From the NCBI GenBank assembly GCA_002753155.1, contig PDZW01000016.1, positions 1 through 64,000 on the forward strand: a stretch of 64,000 bases of DNA, written 5' to 3'. The position numbers and the translations under genes were made by a program. Source of the DNA: Alphaproteobacteria bacterium WMHbin7. GTDB taxonomy: Bacteria > Pseudomonadota > Alphaproteobacteria > Rhodospirillales > WMHbin7. Positions 43,782-53,324 of this stretch are shown one piece after another; within the stretch, counting starts at the first letter, position 1, and each line of letters begins with the position of its first letter. A model generated the notes under the pieces. It saw nothing but the letters and a program-made list of their open reading frames with translations, ran no database searches and was not told the DNA's origin.

Positions 43782-44690
43782 ATGCGTCTCGTCTTCATGG
43801 GCACCCCCGACTTCTCAGCCATCCTTCTGAAAGGACTGATCGAAGCCGGACATGAAATCGCCTGCGTCTATTCCCAGCCGCCGCGCCCGGCGGGACGCGG
43901 CCACAAGCCCCAGCCCTCACCCGTGCAGGTGCTGGCCGAAGCAAAGGGCATTGAGGTTCGCACCCCGGCATCCTTGAAAAATCTTGAAGAACAGGCCGCC
44001 TTTGCCGGTCTGGGGGCCGAGCTGGCCGTGGTGGCGGCCTATGGGCTGATTTTGCCCAAAGCCATTTTGGATGCCCCCAAACGGGGATGCATCAATGTCC
44101 ATGCCTCGCTGCTGCCTCGCTGGCGCGGGGCCGCCCCCATTCAGCGCGCAATCATGGCGGGCGATTTAGAAACCGGAATCTGCATCATGCAAATGGACGA
44201 GGGGCTTGATACCGGCCCCGTCCTGATGCGTCAAAGCCTGCCCATTGCCCAAGACTGCACAGCCGGAAGGCTGCATGACCAATTGGCGGAACTGGGAACC
44301 CGGCTGATGACCGCCACCCTTGAGGGGCTCGACGGCTTGAAGGGAGTTCCCCAGCCCGATAGCGGAGCCAGCTATGCCAAAAAAATCGAGCGCGGCGAAA
44401 GCAAGATCGACTGGAACCGCGAAGCCGTTGAGATCGAACGGCTGGTGCGCGCCATGGCGCCGCATCCCGGCGCCTGGTTCGAGATGGCAGGAGAGCGTTT
44501 CAAGGTGCTTGCGGCGCAAGTGATCGATCTTCAAGGACGGCCGGGAACGGTTCTCGATGACCGGCTGACCATCGCCTGCGCCAAGGAATCGCTGCGCATC
44601 CTGTCCATCCAGCGCCAGGGCAAGGCCGCCCTGGACACCGGGGCTTTTCTGCGCGGATGCGCCTTGCCGCCGGGAACGGTTCTGGAATGA
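43782..44690 (+). CDS. fmt: methionyl-tRNA formyltransferase
   Basis: 302 residues. The N-terminal formyltransferase domain starts MRLVFMGTPDFSAILL and contains the catalytic INVHASLLPRWRGAAPIQRAI segment (Asn, His) with an Asp further on in MDEGLDTGPVL. The C-terminal OB-like domain follows. The stop overlaps the start of truA (ATGA). Confidence 0.95.
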   Translation: MRLVFMGTPDFSAILLKGLIEAGHEIACVYSQPPRPAGRGHKPQPSPVQVLAEAKGIEVRTPASLKNLEEQAAFAGLGAELAVVAAYGLILPKAILDAPKRGCINVHASLLPRWRGAAPIQRAIMAGDLETGICIMQMDEGLDTGPVLMRQSLPIAQDCTAGRLHDQLAELGTRLMTATLEGLDGLKGVPQPDSGASYAKKIERGESKIDWNREAVEIERLVRAMAPHPGAWFEMAGERFKVLAAQVIDLQGRPGTVLDDRLTIACAKESLRILSIQRQGKAALDTGAFLRGCALPPGTVLE

Positions 44691-45433
44691 CCGTCCGCTA
44701 CAAGCTGACGGTGGAATATGACGGCGCGGCCTTTGTCGGCTGGCAGCGCCAAAACAACGGACTTTCAGTGCAGGGCGTTCTGGAAGAGGCGGTGCGCCGC
44801 CTGACCGGATGCGACTGTTCGGCCGTGGCGGCCGGGCGCACCGATACGGGGGTTCATGCCCTGGCCATGGGGGCGCATGTCGATCTGATCCGCGATTACG
44901 ACCCGGAAACCGTGCGCAAGGCCCTTAATTTCCACATGAAACCCCATCCGGTGGCGGTCATCGAGGCCAGCCTGGCCCCCCAAGGCTTTCATGCCCGCTT
45001 TTCAGCACTCGAACGCAGCTATCTCTACCGTATCTCGAACCGGCCTACCCCACCGGTTCTGGAGCGCCACCGCGTCTGGTGGATATCGAACCCGCTGGAT
45101 GCGGAAAGGATGTCCCTGGGGGCGGCCCACCTAATCGGACATCACGACTTTTCAACTTTTAGGGCGGGGGATTGCCAGGCCAAATCCCCTTTCAAGACCT
45201 TGGACGACCTAAGCGTCGAACGCCAGGGCGACGAGGTTCATATCCACGCCCGCTCGCGCTCCTTCCTGCACCGCCAAGTCCGCAACATGGTGGGAACCTT
45301 GAAAATGGTGGGCGAGGGCAAGTGGTCGCCCCAGGACGTCAAGACAGCCCTTGAAGCCCGCGCCCGCGCCGCAGGCGGACCCACCGCCCCCCCGCAAGGC
45401 CTTTATTTCGTTAAGGTTATTTACCCTGCCTAA
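44687..45433 (+). CDS. truA: tRNA pseudouridine synthase A
   Basis: 248 residues. Modifies uridines 38-40 of the tRNA anticodon arm. The catalytic Asp is in AAGRTDTGVHAL (about residue 51), and the family start YKLTVEYDGAAFVGWQRQ and SFLHRQVRNMVGTL are present. It starts inside the fmt stop and ends the def-fmt-truA unit. Confidence 0.95.
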   Translation: MTVRYKLTVEYDGAAFVGWQRQNNGLSVQGVLEEAVRRLTGCDCSAVAAGRTDTGVHALAMGAHVDLIRDYDPETVRKALNFHMKPHPVAVIEASLAPQGFHARFSALERSYLYRISNRPTPPVLERHRVWWISNPLDAERMSLGAAHLIGHHDFSTFRAGDCQAKSPFKTLDDLSVERQGDEVHIHARSRSFLHRQVRNMVGTLKMVGEGKWSPQDVKTALEARARAAGGPTAPPQGLYFVKVIYPA

Positions 45434-45443
45434 TATTTTCCAC

Positions 45444-45472
45444 TTGCCCTGTTGATAAAACCGCAGCATAAA
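45444..45472 (+). promoter_or_regulatory. candidate promoter of the second cold-shock gene
   Basis: TTGCCC (45444-45449) and CATAAA (45467-45472) are separated by 17 bases. Transcription from here would give a leader of about 150 bases. The leader contains an inverted repeat CTCGAG-CCAATG-CTCGAG just before the ribosome-binding site, which may help thermal control. No gene is seen in 45434-45628. Confidence 0.35.
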
Positions 45473-45628
45473 GTTTAGGCATATTCCGTGCGGGAGGCGC
45501 TTTGCGCTCCGGCGTACGCAGTCCAAGCGCCTACCCGCGTTTGACCCTGGCAGTACCTACCCCCCATGCGGTTCATGCCTCGAGCCAATGCTCGAGTTTA
45601 TGTTCAACATGAAGGAAAGGACGTGCCA

Positions 45629-45835
45629 ATGGCGACCGGCACTGTGAAATGGTTCAATACCACCAAGGGCTTTGGCTTCATTGCCCCCGAAGACGGCGGC
45701 AAGGACGTGTTCGTTCACATCTCGGCCCTTGAACGCTCGGGTATGCAAGGCCTGCGCGAAGGCCAGAAGGTGGCTTTCGAGCTACGCCAGGACCCCAAGG
45801 GTGCGAAGGCTGTGGATCTGCGCGCCCTCGATTAA
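45629..45835 (+). CDS. cold-shock protein (CspA family), second copy
   Basis: 68 residues, [32 protein letters not shown], with both RNP motifs. AAGGAAAGGA precedes the ATG. It is about two thirds identical by eye to the copy at 5678. The longer in-frame start at 45566 lies in the structured leader and is rejected. Confidence 0.92.
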   Translation: MATGTVKWFNTTKGFGFIAPEDGGKDVFVHISALERSGMQGLREGQKVAFELRQDPKGAKAVDLRALD

Positions 45836-45864
45836 GAGAGAGCCAGCAGTCTGACCTTTGAAGC

Positions 45865-45897
45865 GACCGATGGGAAACCATCGGTCGTTTTCGTTTT
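45865..45897 (+). terminator. terminator after the second cold-shock gene
   Basis: Nine-base stem GACCGATGG (45865-45873), GAAA tetraloop, CCATCGGTC (45878-45886), then GTTTTCGTTTT. It lies between convergent genes. Confidence 0.9.
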
Positions 45898-46415
45898 CAG
45901 CGAACGCCGCCCACCGGGGCAAGGGGCTTCGAGGTCACGCCCGACTGCGAGGCTCCCGGGCTGTAGCCTGCGCTGGTTCCCTGGGGTGAAACGGTCAGTT
46001 CGGCATAAGAACCGATGATGGTCCCCGAACGGATCTGCAGCGTGGAAACACGCTCCATGCGCTTGTAGGTGAGGACGCTGACCGTTGAACGCACGCTGGT
46101 CACTTCTTCCCAGCCATAGCGAGGCATTTCCTGCTTATAGAAGTCGAAAAGTTCCGTTGTTGAGAGACGGCTGGAAAAGGCCAAACGCCCCACCCAGGTA
46201 TCGGCCGCCCCCAGCACCAGCGTCCGGTCAAGATCCATCGAAGCGTTGGCGGGTCTGGGAATATCCGTGAAATCCCCGAAATGCGGCGAGATGCTTTCAT
46301 TCTCGCTACGCGCACTGGGGGTCAGAGAGGGGCTTTGGCAAGCCGACAACAGAACGAGGCAAGCGGCCAGGGCCACCCTATCCAGTCTGCCACCGATGAA
46401 GCGTCTACCCCGCAT
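45897..46415 (-). CDS. hypothetical lipoprotein
   Basis: 172 residues with a basic N-terminus, a hydrophobic segment and a lipobox LLSAC (Cys about 26), so it should be lipid-anchored in the envelope. The mature part has one recognisable element, an FYKQEMPRYGWEEV segment followed by beta-strands (VLTYKRMERVSTLQI), as seen in several uncharacterised alphaproteobacterial lipoproteins. It stands alone between a cold-shock gene and the CBS-PAS gene. Confidence 0.7.
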   Translation of the reverse strand: MRGRRFIGGRLDRVALAACLVLLSACQSPSLTPSARSENESISPHFGDFTDIPRPANASMDLDRTLVLGAADTWVGRLAFSSRLSTTELFDFYKQEMPRYGWEEVTSVRSTVSVLTYKRMERVSTLQIRSGTIIGSYAELTVSPQGTSAGYSPGASQSGVTSKPLAPVGGVR

Positions 46416-46461
46416 GGGCTCTTTCTAACACAATTGGCAGCCCTGTCCAACCGGGGAAACA

Positions 46462-49005
46462 CTACTTCTTGCGTTTGCCGGGAGGATTTCGCACGCCGGG
46501 GGGCTGAACCAGAAGGTCTTGAACAAAAAGTTGCTCGAAATTCTCGGCACTTACCGGACGACTGACCAAAAAACCCTGGATTTCGTCGCAGCCATGGCTG
46601 CGCAGAAAAGCGATCTGCTCTTCAGTCTCGACCCCCTCGGCCACCACTTTCAAGCGAAGATTATGGGCCAGTCCGATGATCGCCGAAACGATCTCGGCAT
46701 CGCTTTCGTCCGTCGCGATCTCGTGCATAAAGCTGGCGTCGATCTTCAAGGCGTCGATGGGAATGCGCTTGAGATAGGCCAGGCTGGAATAGCCGGTTCC
46801 GAAGTCGTCGATCGAGGTGACGACGCCCAGCGAGCGCAATTCATTCAGCATCAAGGCCGCGATATCCATATGCTCCATCAAGACGGATTCAGTGACTTCC
46901 AGCTCGAGATATTTGGGATCAAGCCCCGTTTCGGCCAGAATGCCCCTGACGCGTCCAACCAGATCGGCCTGATTGAACTGATGCGGCGAGATGTTGACCG
47001 CCATGCGGATGGGGGGCAATCCCCGGTCCTGCCAGGCCTTGTTCTGCTGGCAGGCGGCGCGCAGGACCCATTCGCCCAATGGCACGATCAATCCGGTATC
47101 CTCGGCCAGGGGAATGAAGTCAGCGGGCGGCACAAGCCCCAGATCGGGATGATTCCAGCGCACCAAAGCCTCGGCACCCGCGATGCCGCCGGTATCCAGG
47201 TTCATCTTGACCTGATAGTTCAATAGGAATTCGCCGCGCTCGATGGCCTTGCGCATTTCGTTTTCCATGGCCAGACGCTCGAACGACTTGGCGTTCATCT
47301 GCGGCGTATAGAGCTGGTAGCTGTTGCGACCCAGATCCTTGGCCCGGTACATGGCGATGTCGGCATTCTTGACCAGCACTTCGGGATTGTCGCCATCTTC
47401 GGGAAAAACACTAATGCCGATCGATGTGGTGACGAACAATTCCCTGTCCTCGACCAAGAAGGGCTCGCGAATGCTTTCGATGATGCGCCTAGCCGAGCGC
47501 ACGGCATCATCGACATCATGAATTTCGCTCATCAGAACGGTGAATTCGTCGCCGCCCATACGCGATACCGTATCGGCTTCGCGCATGGATAGTTTCAGGC
47601 GATTTGACATTTCCTCAAGCACACGGTCGCCGACGCTATGGCCCAGCGTATCGTTGATGCGCTTGAAAAGATCGAGATCAAGAAAAAGAATGGCCAGGCG
47701 CTGGTGGTGGCGCTTGGCCGAATTGATCGCCATCGCCAGACGGTCATTGAACAGGCGCCGGTTGGGCAGACCGGTCAATACGTCGAAATAGGCCAGATTG
47801 CGGATGCGTTCCTCGGCCTTCTTGCGTTCCGTGATGTCGCTGAAAATGCCTGCGAACTTCGTGGCACCACCCTCGACATCCTGGATGCGGGTAATGGTCA
47901 GCCACTCCGGATAGATGTCGCCATTCTTGCGCCGGTTCCAAACTTCGCCCTGCCAATGGCCGCGCGCGATAATGGAATTCCACATCTGGGCGTAAAATTC
48001 CGCGTCATGACGCCCTGAACGCAGCATGGCAGGCTTCTGGCCGATGACTTCCTCGGCCATGTAACCAGTCAACGTGGTAAAGGCCGGATTGACGGCTTCG
48101 ATCACGCCTTCCATATCCGTGATGATGATGCCATCCAGCGAGGCCTCGATCACCTTGTGGGCCAGATTCAAATGACGCTTCGATTCCTCAAGTGCCCGGT
48201 CGCGCTGATGCAGAGCGTCTTCCAGGCGGCGAACATATTCGTGTTCCAAGCTGGTCAGAATGTCTGAGAAAGACAGAATTCCCGTCAACAGGCCGTGATC
48301 GTCGGTAACGCCTAGATGGCGAAAGCCCTTCTGCTCCAGAAGGTCGCGCGCATGCAAAAGCGTGGTCTGTGCGGAAATCGTAAAAAGCGGCTTACTGGCG
48401 ATGGCATCGACGGACTGAACCGGCTGGCGCCTGGCGATTAGCCGCAGGATATCGCGTTCGGTGACGATGCCGACATGCTGATTATGCGCATCCACAACCA
48501 CGGCGGCATCCGTCCGCTCTTCGCGCATGATCCGCATGGCCTCGGTAAAGGGCATGTCCGCGCCCACGGTGACCAGTGCTCTGGGAACGGCCGAACGCAC
48601 ATCACGCATATAGAGATAATGCTGAATGCCGAAATGCTTGATGATATCGGTCTGGCTGACCAAACCCAGAAGCTTGCCGTGGGGACCGGTCACCACCAGG
48701 TGACGCATGCCCTCGTCCTTCATGCGCCGACCTGCCTCGGAGACAGTCATCTCCGGGCCCACCGTCACCAGGGGCGCACTCATGACCTTGCCGATGGGAA
48801 TATCGAGCGAACCGCCCACATCAAGATCGAGCCCCAGCGCATCATGCTCGGTCCAAATGCCCACGGGACGCTCGCCATCCATCACCAGAATCGATCCGCA
48901 GCGATGTTGCTGCATCATTTCGGCCGCTTCAGACAAAGGGGTCGAAGGCTCGCAATTCAAGACATCCGTGCGCATGATCGTGCCGATAGTCCGGTCTTCA
49001 GTCAC
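46462..49005 (-). CDS. CBS-PAS-GGDEF-EAL protein
   Basis: 847 residues: four CBS motifs (about 1-270), a short coiled coil, PAS (about 290-400), GGDEF (about 410-570, motif RMGGDEF) and EAL (about 585-835, with AEALVRWNH and DDFGTGYSSLAYLKR). The GGDEF and EAL catalytic motifs look intact. The CBS part suggests that adenine nucleotides set the balance of synthesis and hydrolysis. The start overlaps by four bases the stop of the receiver gene upstream, so the two proteins should work together. Confidence 0.88.
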   Translation of the reverse strand: MTEDRTIGTIMRTDVLNCEPSTPLSEAAEMMQQHRCGSILVMDGERPVGIWTEHDALGLDLDVGGSLDIPIGKVMSAPLVTVGPEMTVSEAGRRMKDEGMRHLVVTGPHGKLLGLVSQTDIIKHFGIQHYLYMRDVRSAVPRALVTVGADMPFTEAMRIMREERTDAAVVVDAHNQHVGIVTERDILRLIARRQPVQSVDAIASKPLFTISAQTTLLHARDLLEQKGFRHLGVTDDHGLLTGILSFSDILTSLEHEYVRRLEDALHQRDRALEESKRHLNLAHKVIEASLDGIIITDMEGVIEAVNPAFTTLTGYMAEEVIGQKPAMLRSGRHDAEFYAQMWNSIIARGHWQGEVWNRRKNGDIYPEWLTITRIQDVEGGATKFAGIFSDITERKKAEERIRNLAYFDVLTGLPNRRLFNDRLAMAINSAKRHHQRLAILFLDLDLFKRINDTLGHSVGDRVLEEMSNRLKLSMREADTVSRMGGDEFTVLMSEIHDVDDAVRSARRIIESIREPFLVEDRELFVTTSIGISVFPEDGDNPEVLVKNADIAMYRAKDLGRNSYQLYTPQMNAKSFERLAMENEMRKAIERGEFLLNYQVKMNLDTGGIAGAEALVRWNHPDLGLVPPADFIPLAEDTGLIVPLGEWVLRAACQQNKAWQDRGLPPIRMAVNISPHQFNQADLVGRVRGILAETGLDPKYLELEVTESVLMEHMDIAALMLNELRSLGVVTSIDDFGTGYSSLAYLKRIPIDALKIDASFMHEIATDESDAEIVSAIIGLAHNLRLKVVAEGVETEEQIAFLRSHGCDEIQGFLVSRPVSAENFEQLFVQDLLVQPPGVRNPPGKRKK

Positions 49006-49409
49006 CTTGTCACTCCTTCAAGGCCAACGGCCTCTTCGATTTTCGTTCGCAATATTTCAGGGGCCACCGGCTTGATCAAATAGGCTTCGATACCAAGCGG
49101 CATCAATTCGGAGGGCGGAACCGCATTCGGATTGAGTGTTAGAATGATCACCTTCAGCTTCCTGATCGCCTCGATGGCGTGCGACCGCATTCTACGCAAC
49201 AGTTCAACGCCCCCCACCGGCTCCATCACCAGATCCAAGATCATCAGATCGGGGCAGGATTTCTCCATGAGCTTAAGCGCATTACCGCCGTCATTCGCCT
49301 CTTCGACCATGTGGATTTCCATGCTTGCCAGCATACGGCGCAGAATCTCGCGGACAAACGCTTCGTCCTCCACCACCATCACTTTGAGATTGCTCAACCC
49401 GCTCGGCAT
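49002..49409 (-). CDS. single-domain response regulator
   Basis: 135 residues, a complete receiver domain: acidic pair in VVEDEAF, phospho-Asp in LMILDLVMEPVGG, Thr in IILTLN and Lys in YLIKPVA. There is no output domain, so it probably acts by contact with the following CBS-PAS-GGDEF-EAL protein, whose gene overlaps its end (ATGA). The cognate kinase is not next to it. Confidence 0.85.
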   Translation of the reverse strand: MPSGLSNLKVMVVEDEAFVREILRRMLASMEIHMVEEANDGGNALKLMEKSCPDLMILDLVMEPVGGVELLRRMRSHAIEAIRKLKVIILTLNPNAVPPSELMPLGIEAYLIKPVAPEILRTKIEEAVGLEGVTR

Positions 49410-49457
49410 GACAAACGCCCGGCCACCTCGTCACAAGATCAGCTTCTATTAGCAGCT

Positions 49458-49937
49458 TCAAGCCGCTCTGTCAGCCCGAGGAGAGGTTATAAGGGTTAAG
49501 ACTGTCTCCAGCGCCAAATCCAGGGCACTGGCCACATCCCGGCTAAGTTCTTGACCATGCTTGAAATCCTGTCCCTCAACGCCCACGATCCATAATTGTT
49601 TTGGAAGCTGGTCAAGGTTGCGTGCCATCTCGACGGCCTCGGCCAATCCAAAGGCATGGCTGGAGAAAAGAATTAAATCAGGAGGGACCGAGTCGCGAAC
49701 GGCATCAATGACATGAAGAGAACCGGCAGGCTTTCCCGACGAAACGGCATCGATAACCACGGCCAGCGAACGTCCCTGCCAAAGGGCCATCAAACCCGTC
49801 CCTTCCCCGTGATGCAAAACGACATCGAGCGCAGGAATCTGTCGAGCCTTCAGTCGTTCGGCCAGAATCAAGCCAACGCCATCATCGCGCCTGAATTCAT
49901 TGCCGATGCCGACGACAAGACGGTTATTCGCGCTCAA
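49458..49937 (-). CDS. hoxW: [NiFe]-hydrogenase maturation protease
   Basis: 159-residue endopeptidase of the HycI/HyaD/HoxW family. It cuts the C-terminal tail of the large subunit after nickel insertion. The family start [17 protein letters not shown], nickel-sensing Asp in DDG and VIDAVSSG and a His in [11 protein letters not shown] are visible. The gene overlaps the end of the large subunit gene, whose C-terminal extension it should remove. Confidence 0.87.
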   Translation of the reverse strand: MSANNRLVVGIGNEFRRDDGVGLILAERLKARQIPALDVVLHHGEGTGLMALWQGRSLAVVIDAVSSGKPAGSLHVIDAVRDSVPPDLILFSSHAFGLAEAVEMARNLDQLPKQLWIVGVEGQDFKHGQELSRDVASALDLALETVLTLITSPRADRAA

Positions 49938-51219
49938 CGGTCAGCTTCAGGAAGTGGGTCGCACAGGAGATGCAGGGGTCATAATTGCGAATCGCCTGCT
50001 CGCAACGCCATTTCAAATCCTCGTCCGACAGGGCCAGATTTGCCGAGACCACCTTGAACAGGTCGCTTTCGATGATCTTCTGGTTCTGCGCCGTGGGAGG
50101 CATGATGCGCGCCGTTTTTACCAGCCCCTGATCGTCGATCTCATAGCGGTGATAGCAGATGCCCCGAGGCGCTTCCGTGCAGCCATGGCCGGTCGAAGCC
50201 TTGATGACCGGCTCGATGAAAGCCCGGTCAGGCTCGACATAGTTCTTGGCGATGGCCAGACCATCCAGACAGACCTGCAAAATCTCGACCGCGCGCACGA
50301 CGATGCTTTGGAAGGGATTGCGCACCACGGGTCCCAGCCCCGCCTCCTTGGCCGAGCTTTTCGCCTCGGGATGCAGGCGATCATAATTGATGGCGTAGCG
50401 GGCCAGCGGCCCGGTGTGATAGGGCTGCTTGCCGGGCTTCTGGAAGCCATGCAGGGCGTTGGAATGTTTGACATGCTCCTCGTCGAAATGATCGAGGAAT
50501 TGCGGCAGATCGATATCCAGCCCGCGGTTGGAAACCACGCGGCCTTCATGAATGGCATATTCGCTTTCATGGCGCAGGGCCACGAAATTATAATGCTGCT
50601 CGATATCGGGGAAGTTGAATCCGCCGACCAGGCGGATCGTGTCGTGGCTGGCCTCGATGGCCCATTCCAACTCTTCGATCAGGGGTTTGATCTCGGATTT
50701 TTTGGGAATGCGGTAAAAGCCGCCAACCCGCATATTCACCGGATGAATGGCGCGTCCGCCACCGATGGCCTCTAGAATATCGTTGCCGATTTTCTTCAAA
50801 CGAAGCGCTTTTTGCACCAAATCGCGGTTCGACTTGGCCAATTGAATGGCGTCGGGAAGACCCAGAAAATCCGGAGCATGCAGCATATAGACATGCAGCG
50901 CATGGCTTTCGATCCATTCACCGCAATAGATCAGGCGGCGAAGGGCTCGGACAGGCTCCGGCACAACGATGCCCAGGGCGTTTTCCATGGCTTGAATCGA
51001 CCCCATCTGATAGGCGATGGGACAGATTCCGCAGATGCGCGCCGTGATGTCGGGAACTTCCATGAAGTGGCGGCCACGTAGAAAGGCCTCGAAGAAGCGC
51101 GGCGGCTCGAAAATGCCGAAACGCACTTCCTTGATCTCATTGTCCTTGACGCGGACATAGAGCGATCCCTCGCCCTCGACGCGGGCCAGCGCATCGACCT
51201 TGATGACGCGGTTACTCAT
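49924..51219 (-). CDS. hyhL: group 3b-like [NiFe]-hydrogenase large subunit
   Basis: 431 residues carrying the Ni-Fe active site. L1 motif RICGIC at 61-66 and L2 motif DPCISCATH at 414-422 supply four cysteines. After His422 is a nine-residue tail (FLKLTVERE) to be removed by the protease encoded next. Overall it resembles the cytoplasmic, NADP-linked sulfhydrogenase type (group 3b), consistent with the hyhB-G-S-L gene order. It overlaps the small-subunit gene by eight bases. Confidence 0.9.
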   Translation of the reverse strand: MSNRVIKVDALARVEGEGSLYVRVKDNEIKEVRFGIFEPPRFFEAFLRGRHFMEVPDITARICGICPIAYQMGSIQAMENALGIVVPEPVRALRRLIYCGEWIESHALHVYMLHAPDFLGLPDAIQLAKSNRDLVQKALRLKKIGNDILEAIGGGRAIHPVNMRVGGFYRIPKKSEIKPLIEELEWAIEASHDTIRLVGGFNFPDIEQHYNFVALRHESEYAIHEGRVVSNRGLDIDLPQFLDHFDEEHVKHSNALHGFQKPGKQPYHTGPLARYAINYDRLHPEAKSSAKEAGLGPVVRNPFQSIVVRAVEILQVCLDGLAIAKNYVEPDRAFIEPVIKASTGHGCTEAPRGICYHRYEIDDQGLVKTARIMPPTAQNQKIIESDLFKVVSANLALSDEDLKWRCEQAIRNYDPCISCATHFLKLTVERE

Positions 51220-51991
51220 GTTTCAGGCTCTCCTCACGGAAGGCTGGCGCATTGGCATTGAAGTTGCGGAAAGACCGCATGACAGAGGCCTTATCCTGAC
51301 CCAGCTCGGTCAGCAAGCGCTTGGCCAAGGCGTCTGTGTTGGGCGTTTCCATCGGGCCGAAGCAGCCAAAGCAGCCGCGATGCACCGAGGGGCAGAGATT
51401 GCCGCATCCGGCCTGCGTAACAGGCCCCAAGCAGGGCATGCCCTTGGCCACCATGACGCAGACGGTGCCTTTCTGCTTGCATTCCACGCATTCGGCAAAG
51501 TTGGGAATGTTGGGTTTTCTGCCGTTGAGCAGCGCGTTCAGCACTTCAAGCAATTGATATTTGTTGATCGGGCAGCCACGCAATTCGAAATCGACCTGCA
51601 CATGTTCGGCGATGGGGGTCGATGTATCCAGCGTCTCGATATAGTCGGGCCTGGCATAGACGATCTCAAGGAAGCCGTTGACATCTTTGAAGTTGCGAAG
51701 CGCCTGAATGCCGCCTGAGGTGGCGCAGGCGCCGATGGTGATCAGGGCCTTGGTCGATTTTCTGATCTGGCGGATCAGTTCGGCCTCGTGCGGCGTGGTG
51801 ATCGAGCCCTCGACCAGCACGACATCGAAAGGCCCCTTCATGTCCTTGCGGGTGGCTTCCAGGAAATAGGCAATCTCGACCGCATCAGTCACCGCCAGCA
51901 GTTCCAGCTCGCAATCCAAGAGCGACAGCTGACAGCCATCGCAGCTTGAAAATTTGAAGACGCCCAGCCTGGGTTTTGCGCGCGCTGTCAT
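51212..51991 (-). CDS. hyhS: group 3b-like [NiFe]-hydrogenase small subunit
   Basis: 259 residues, Fe-S electron relay. The proximal cluster motif [13 protein letters not shown] is near the N-terminus, and further cysteines lie in [54 protein letters not shown]. There is no Tat signal peptide, so the enzyme is cytoplasmic. The ATG at 51991 was chosen because the preceding gene ends two bases upstream. Confidence 0.9.
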   Translation of the reverse strand: MTARAKPRLGVFKFSSCDGCQLSLLDCELELLAVTDAVEIAYFLEATRKDMKGPFDVVLVEGSITTPHEAELIRQIRKSTKALITIGACATSGGIQALRNFKDVNGFLEIVYARPDYIETLDTSTPIAEHVQVDFELRGCPINKYQLLEVLNALLNGRKPNIPNFAECVECKQKGTVCVMVAKGMPCLGPVTQAGCGNLCPSVHRGCFGCFGPMETPNTDALAKRLLTELGQDKASVMRSFRNFNANAPAFREESLKHE

Positions 51992-51993
51992 TT

Positions 51994-52839
51994 TTATAGC
52001 TCCCGCACCGTGAAGGCATCGGCCACCTCGTCGAAGCGAAAGACCGGCCCATCCTTGCAGACGAAAGGCGCCCCCCACTGGCAATGGCCGCAAAGCCCGA
52101 TGCCGCATTTCATGTTGCGCTCCATCGAGACATAGATGCCGCTGCGGTCGATCCCAGCCCCCTCAAGTGCCTGAATGCCATAACGCATCATGATCTCAGG
52201 GCCGCAGACAAAGGCTACCGTATGCATGGGATCGAAGCCCGCCCCCTTGACCAACTTGGTGACCACGCCGACATGGCCGCCCCAGCCCGGCTCGGCGCGG
52301 TCCACCGTCACGCGCACCTTGGTATCGAAGCGGCCCCGCCACTTTTCCAATTCCTTGGGAAAAAGAATTTCCGAAGGCGAGCGCGATCCGTACAGCAAAA
52401 CCACCTTGCCGAAACGATGGCGATTGGCCAAGGCCATGTAAATGGCGGGACGCAGGGGGGCAAGACCCAGGCCGCCCGCCAGAATGACCAGATCGGAGCC
52501 GAAAGCCTCCTCGACCGGCCAAGGCTTGCCGAAGGGACCGCGAATGCCGACCGCCATGCCTTCGGACAGATTGCCGATCGCCTGGGTGACCGCACCCACG
52601 CGCCTGATGGTATGCACGATCTTCGATGTGTCGCTGGGATCACCAGAAATGCTGATCGGCACCTCGCCCGCGCCAAAGGTGTAGAGCATGTTGAACTGGC
52701 CGGGCTTGAAGGAAAAGCTTCCCCCACCCTCGGGCACCAGCTCCATGGTAAAGGAATCAGCCAGTTCCTTCCTGATCTTCTCGATGCGGAAGGGGCGGAT
52801 ATCCATGGGATCGGCCTGCGCTTGCATGGCGACGTTCAT
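51994..52839 (-). CDS. hyhG: hydrogenase FAD/NAD(P)-binding subunit (HyhG-like)
   Basis: 281 residues of the ferredoxin-NADP reductase type. An FAD-binding barrel ([23 protein letters not shown]) is followed by an NAD(P)-binding domain ([26 protein letters not shown]). A C-terminal [2Fe-2S] site is formed by [24 protein letters not shown] (CX4CX2CX7C). This is the subunit that exchanges electrons with NAD(P)H. It follows the cNMP-binding gene by four bases. Confidence 0.88.
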   Translation of the reverse strand: MNVAMQAQADPMDIRPFRIEKIRKELADSFTMELVPEGGGSFSFKPGQFNMLYTFGAGEVPISISGDPSDTSKIVHTIRRVGAVTQAIGNLSEGMAVGIRGPFGKPWPVEEAFGSDLVILAGGLGLAPLRPAIYMALANRHRFGKVVLLYGSRSPSEILFPKELEKWRGRFDTKVRVTVDRAEPGWGGHVGVVTKLVKGAGFDPMHTVAFVCGPEIMMRYGIQALEGAGIDRSGIYVSMERNMKCGIGLCGHCQWGAPFVCKDGPVFRFDEVADAFTVREL

Positions 52840-52843
52840 GCCA

Positions 52844-53320
52844 TCAACCCTTCTTCGCCGGACCGTAGAGATCGAACATCTGCATGCGGGCCGCATGCAG
52901 CCGGTGCGCCATGACCGGCACGAACCGCTTCATGACCTGATAGCCCAGGGCCGGATCGCTTTCCATCTTGCGGGTCAGGCAGGTGGCGTCGAAAGAGAGG
53001 GCGCGCACCAAAGTCTGCGCCCTGGCATCGAAGGCCCACTTATGAGGCGGCACCAGCCACGACCAACCCAGAACGCCCCCATCGCCCACGGTTTCCACCA
53101 TCAGGGGCGGACGCCCCGGCGCATGCACCTCGACCGCCACCACGCCCGAGCGGATGAGATAGAATTTTTTGGCATCGCCGCCTTCGCGAAACAGGAACTG
53201 CCCCGCCTCGAAACGCTCGTTGGCGGCACAGCCGATCATGACGTCCTTAAGCGCCTGATCCAGCCCCTCGGCGAAGGGATGCTCTTCCAGGATGCGGCCA
53301 AGATTGTCCACCTGAACCAT
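52844..53320 (-). CDS. cyclic-nucleotide-binding-domain protein within the hydrogenase operon
   Basis: 158 residues, essentially one cNMP-binding beta-roll (ERFEAGQFLFREGGDAKKFYLIRSGVVAVEV) with no DNA-binding domain. The phosphate-binding cassette region reads GVLGWSWLVPPHKWAFDARA, where the usual phosphate-contacting Arg is not in its standard place. It lies between the Fe-S subunit gene and the FAD subunit gene, four bases from each. Similar stand-alone cNMP domains occur in other group 3b operons. Its role is unknown. Confidence 0.8.
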   Translation of the reverse strand: MVQVDNLGRILEEHPFAEGLDQALKDVMIGCAANERFEAGQFLFREGGDAKKFYLIRSGVVAVEVHAPGRPPLMVETVGDGGVLGWSWLVPPHKWAFDARAQTLVRALSFDATCLTRKMESDPALGYQVMKRFVPVMAHRLHAARMQMFDLYGPAKKG

Positions 53321-53324
53321 GATC

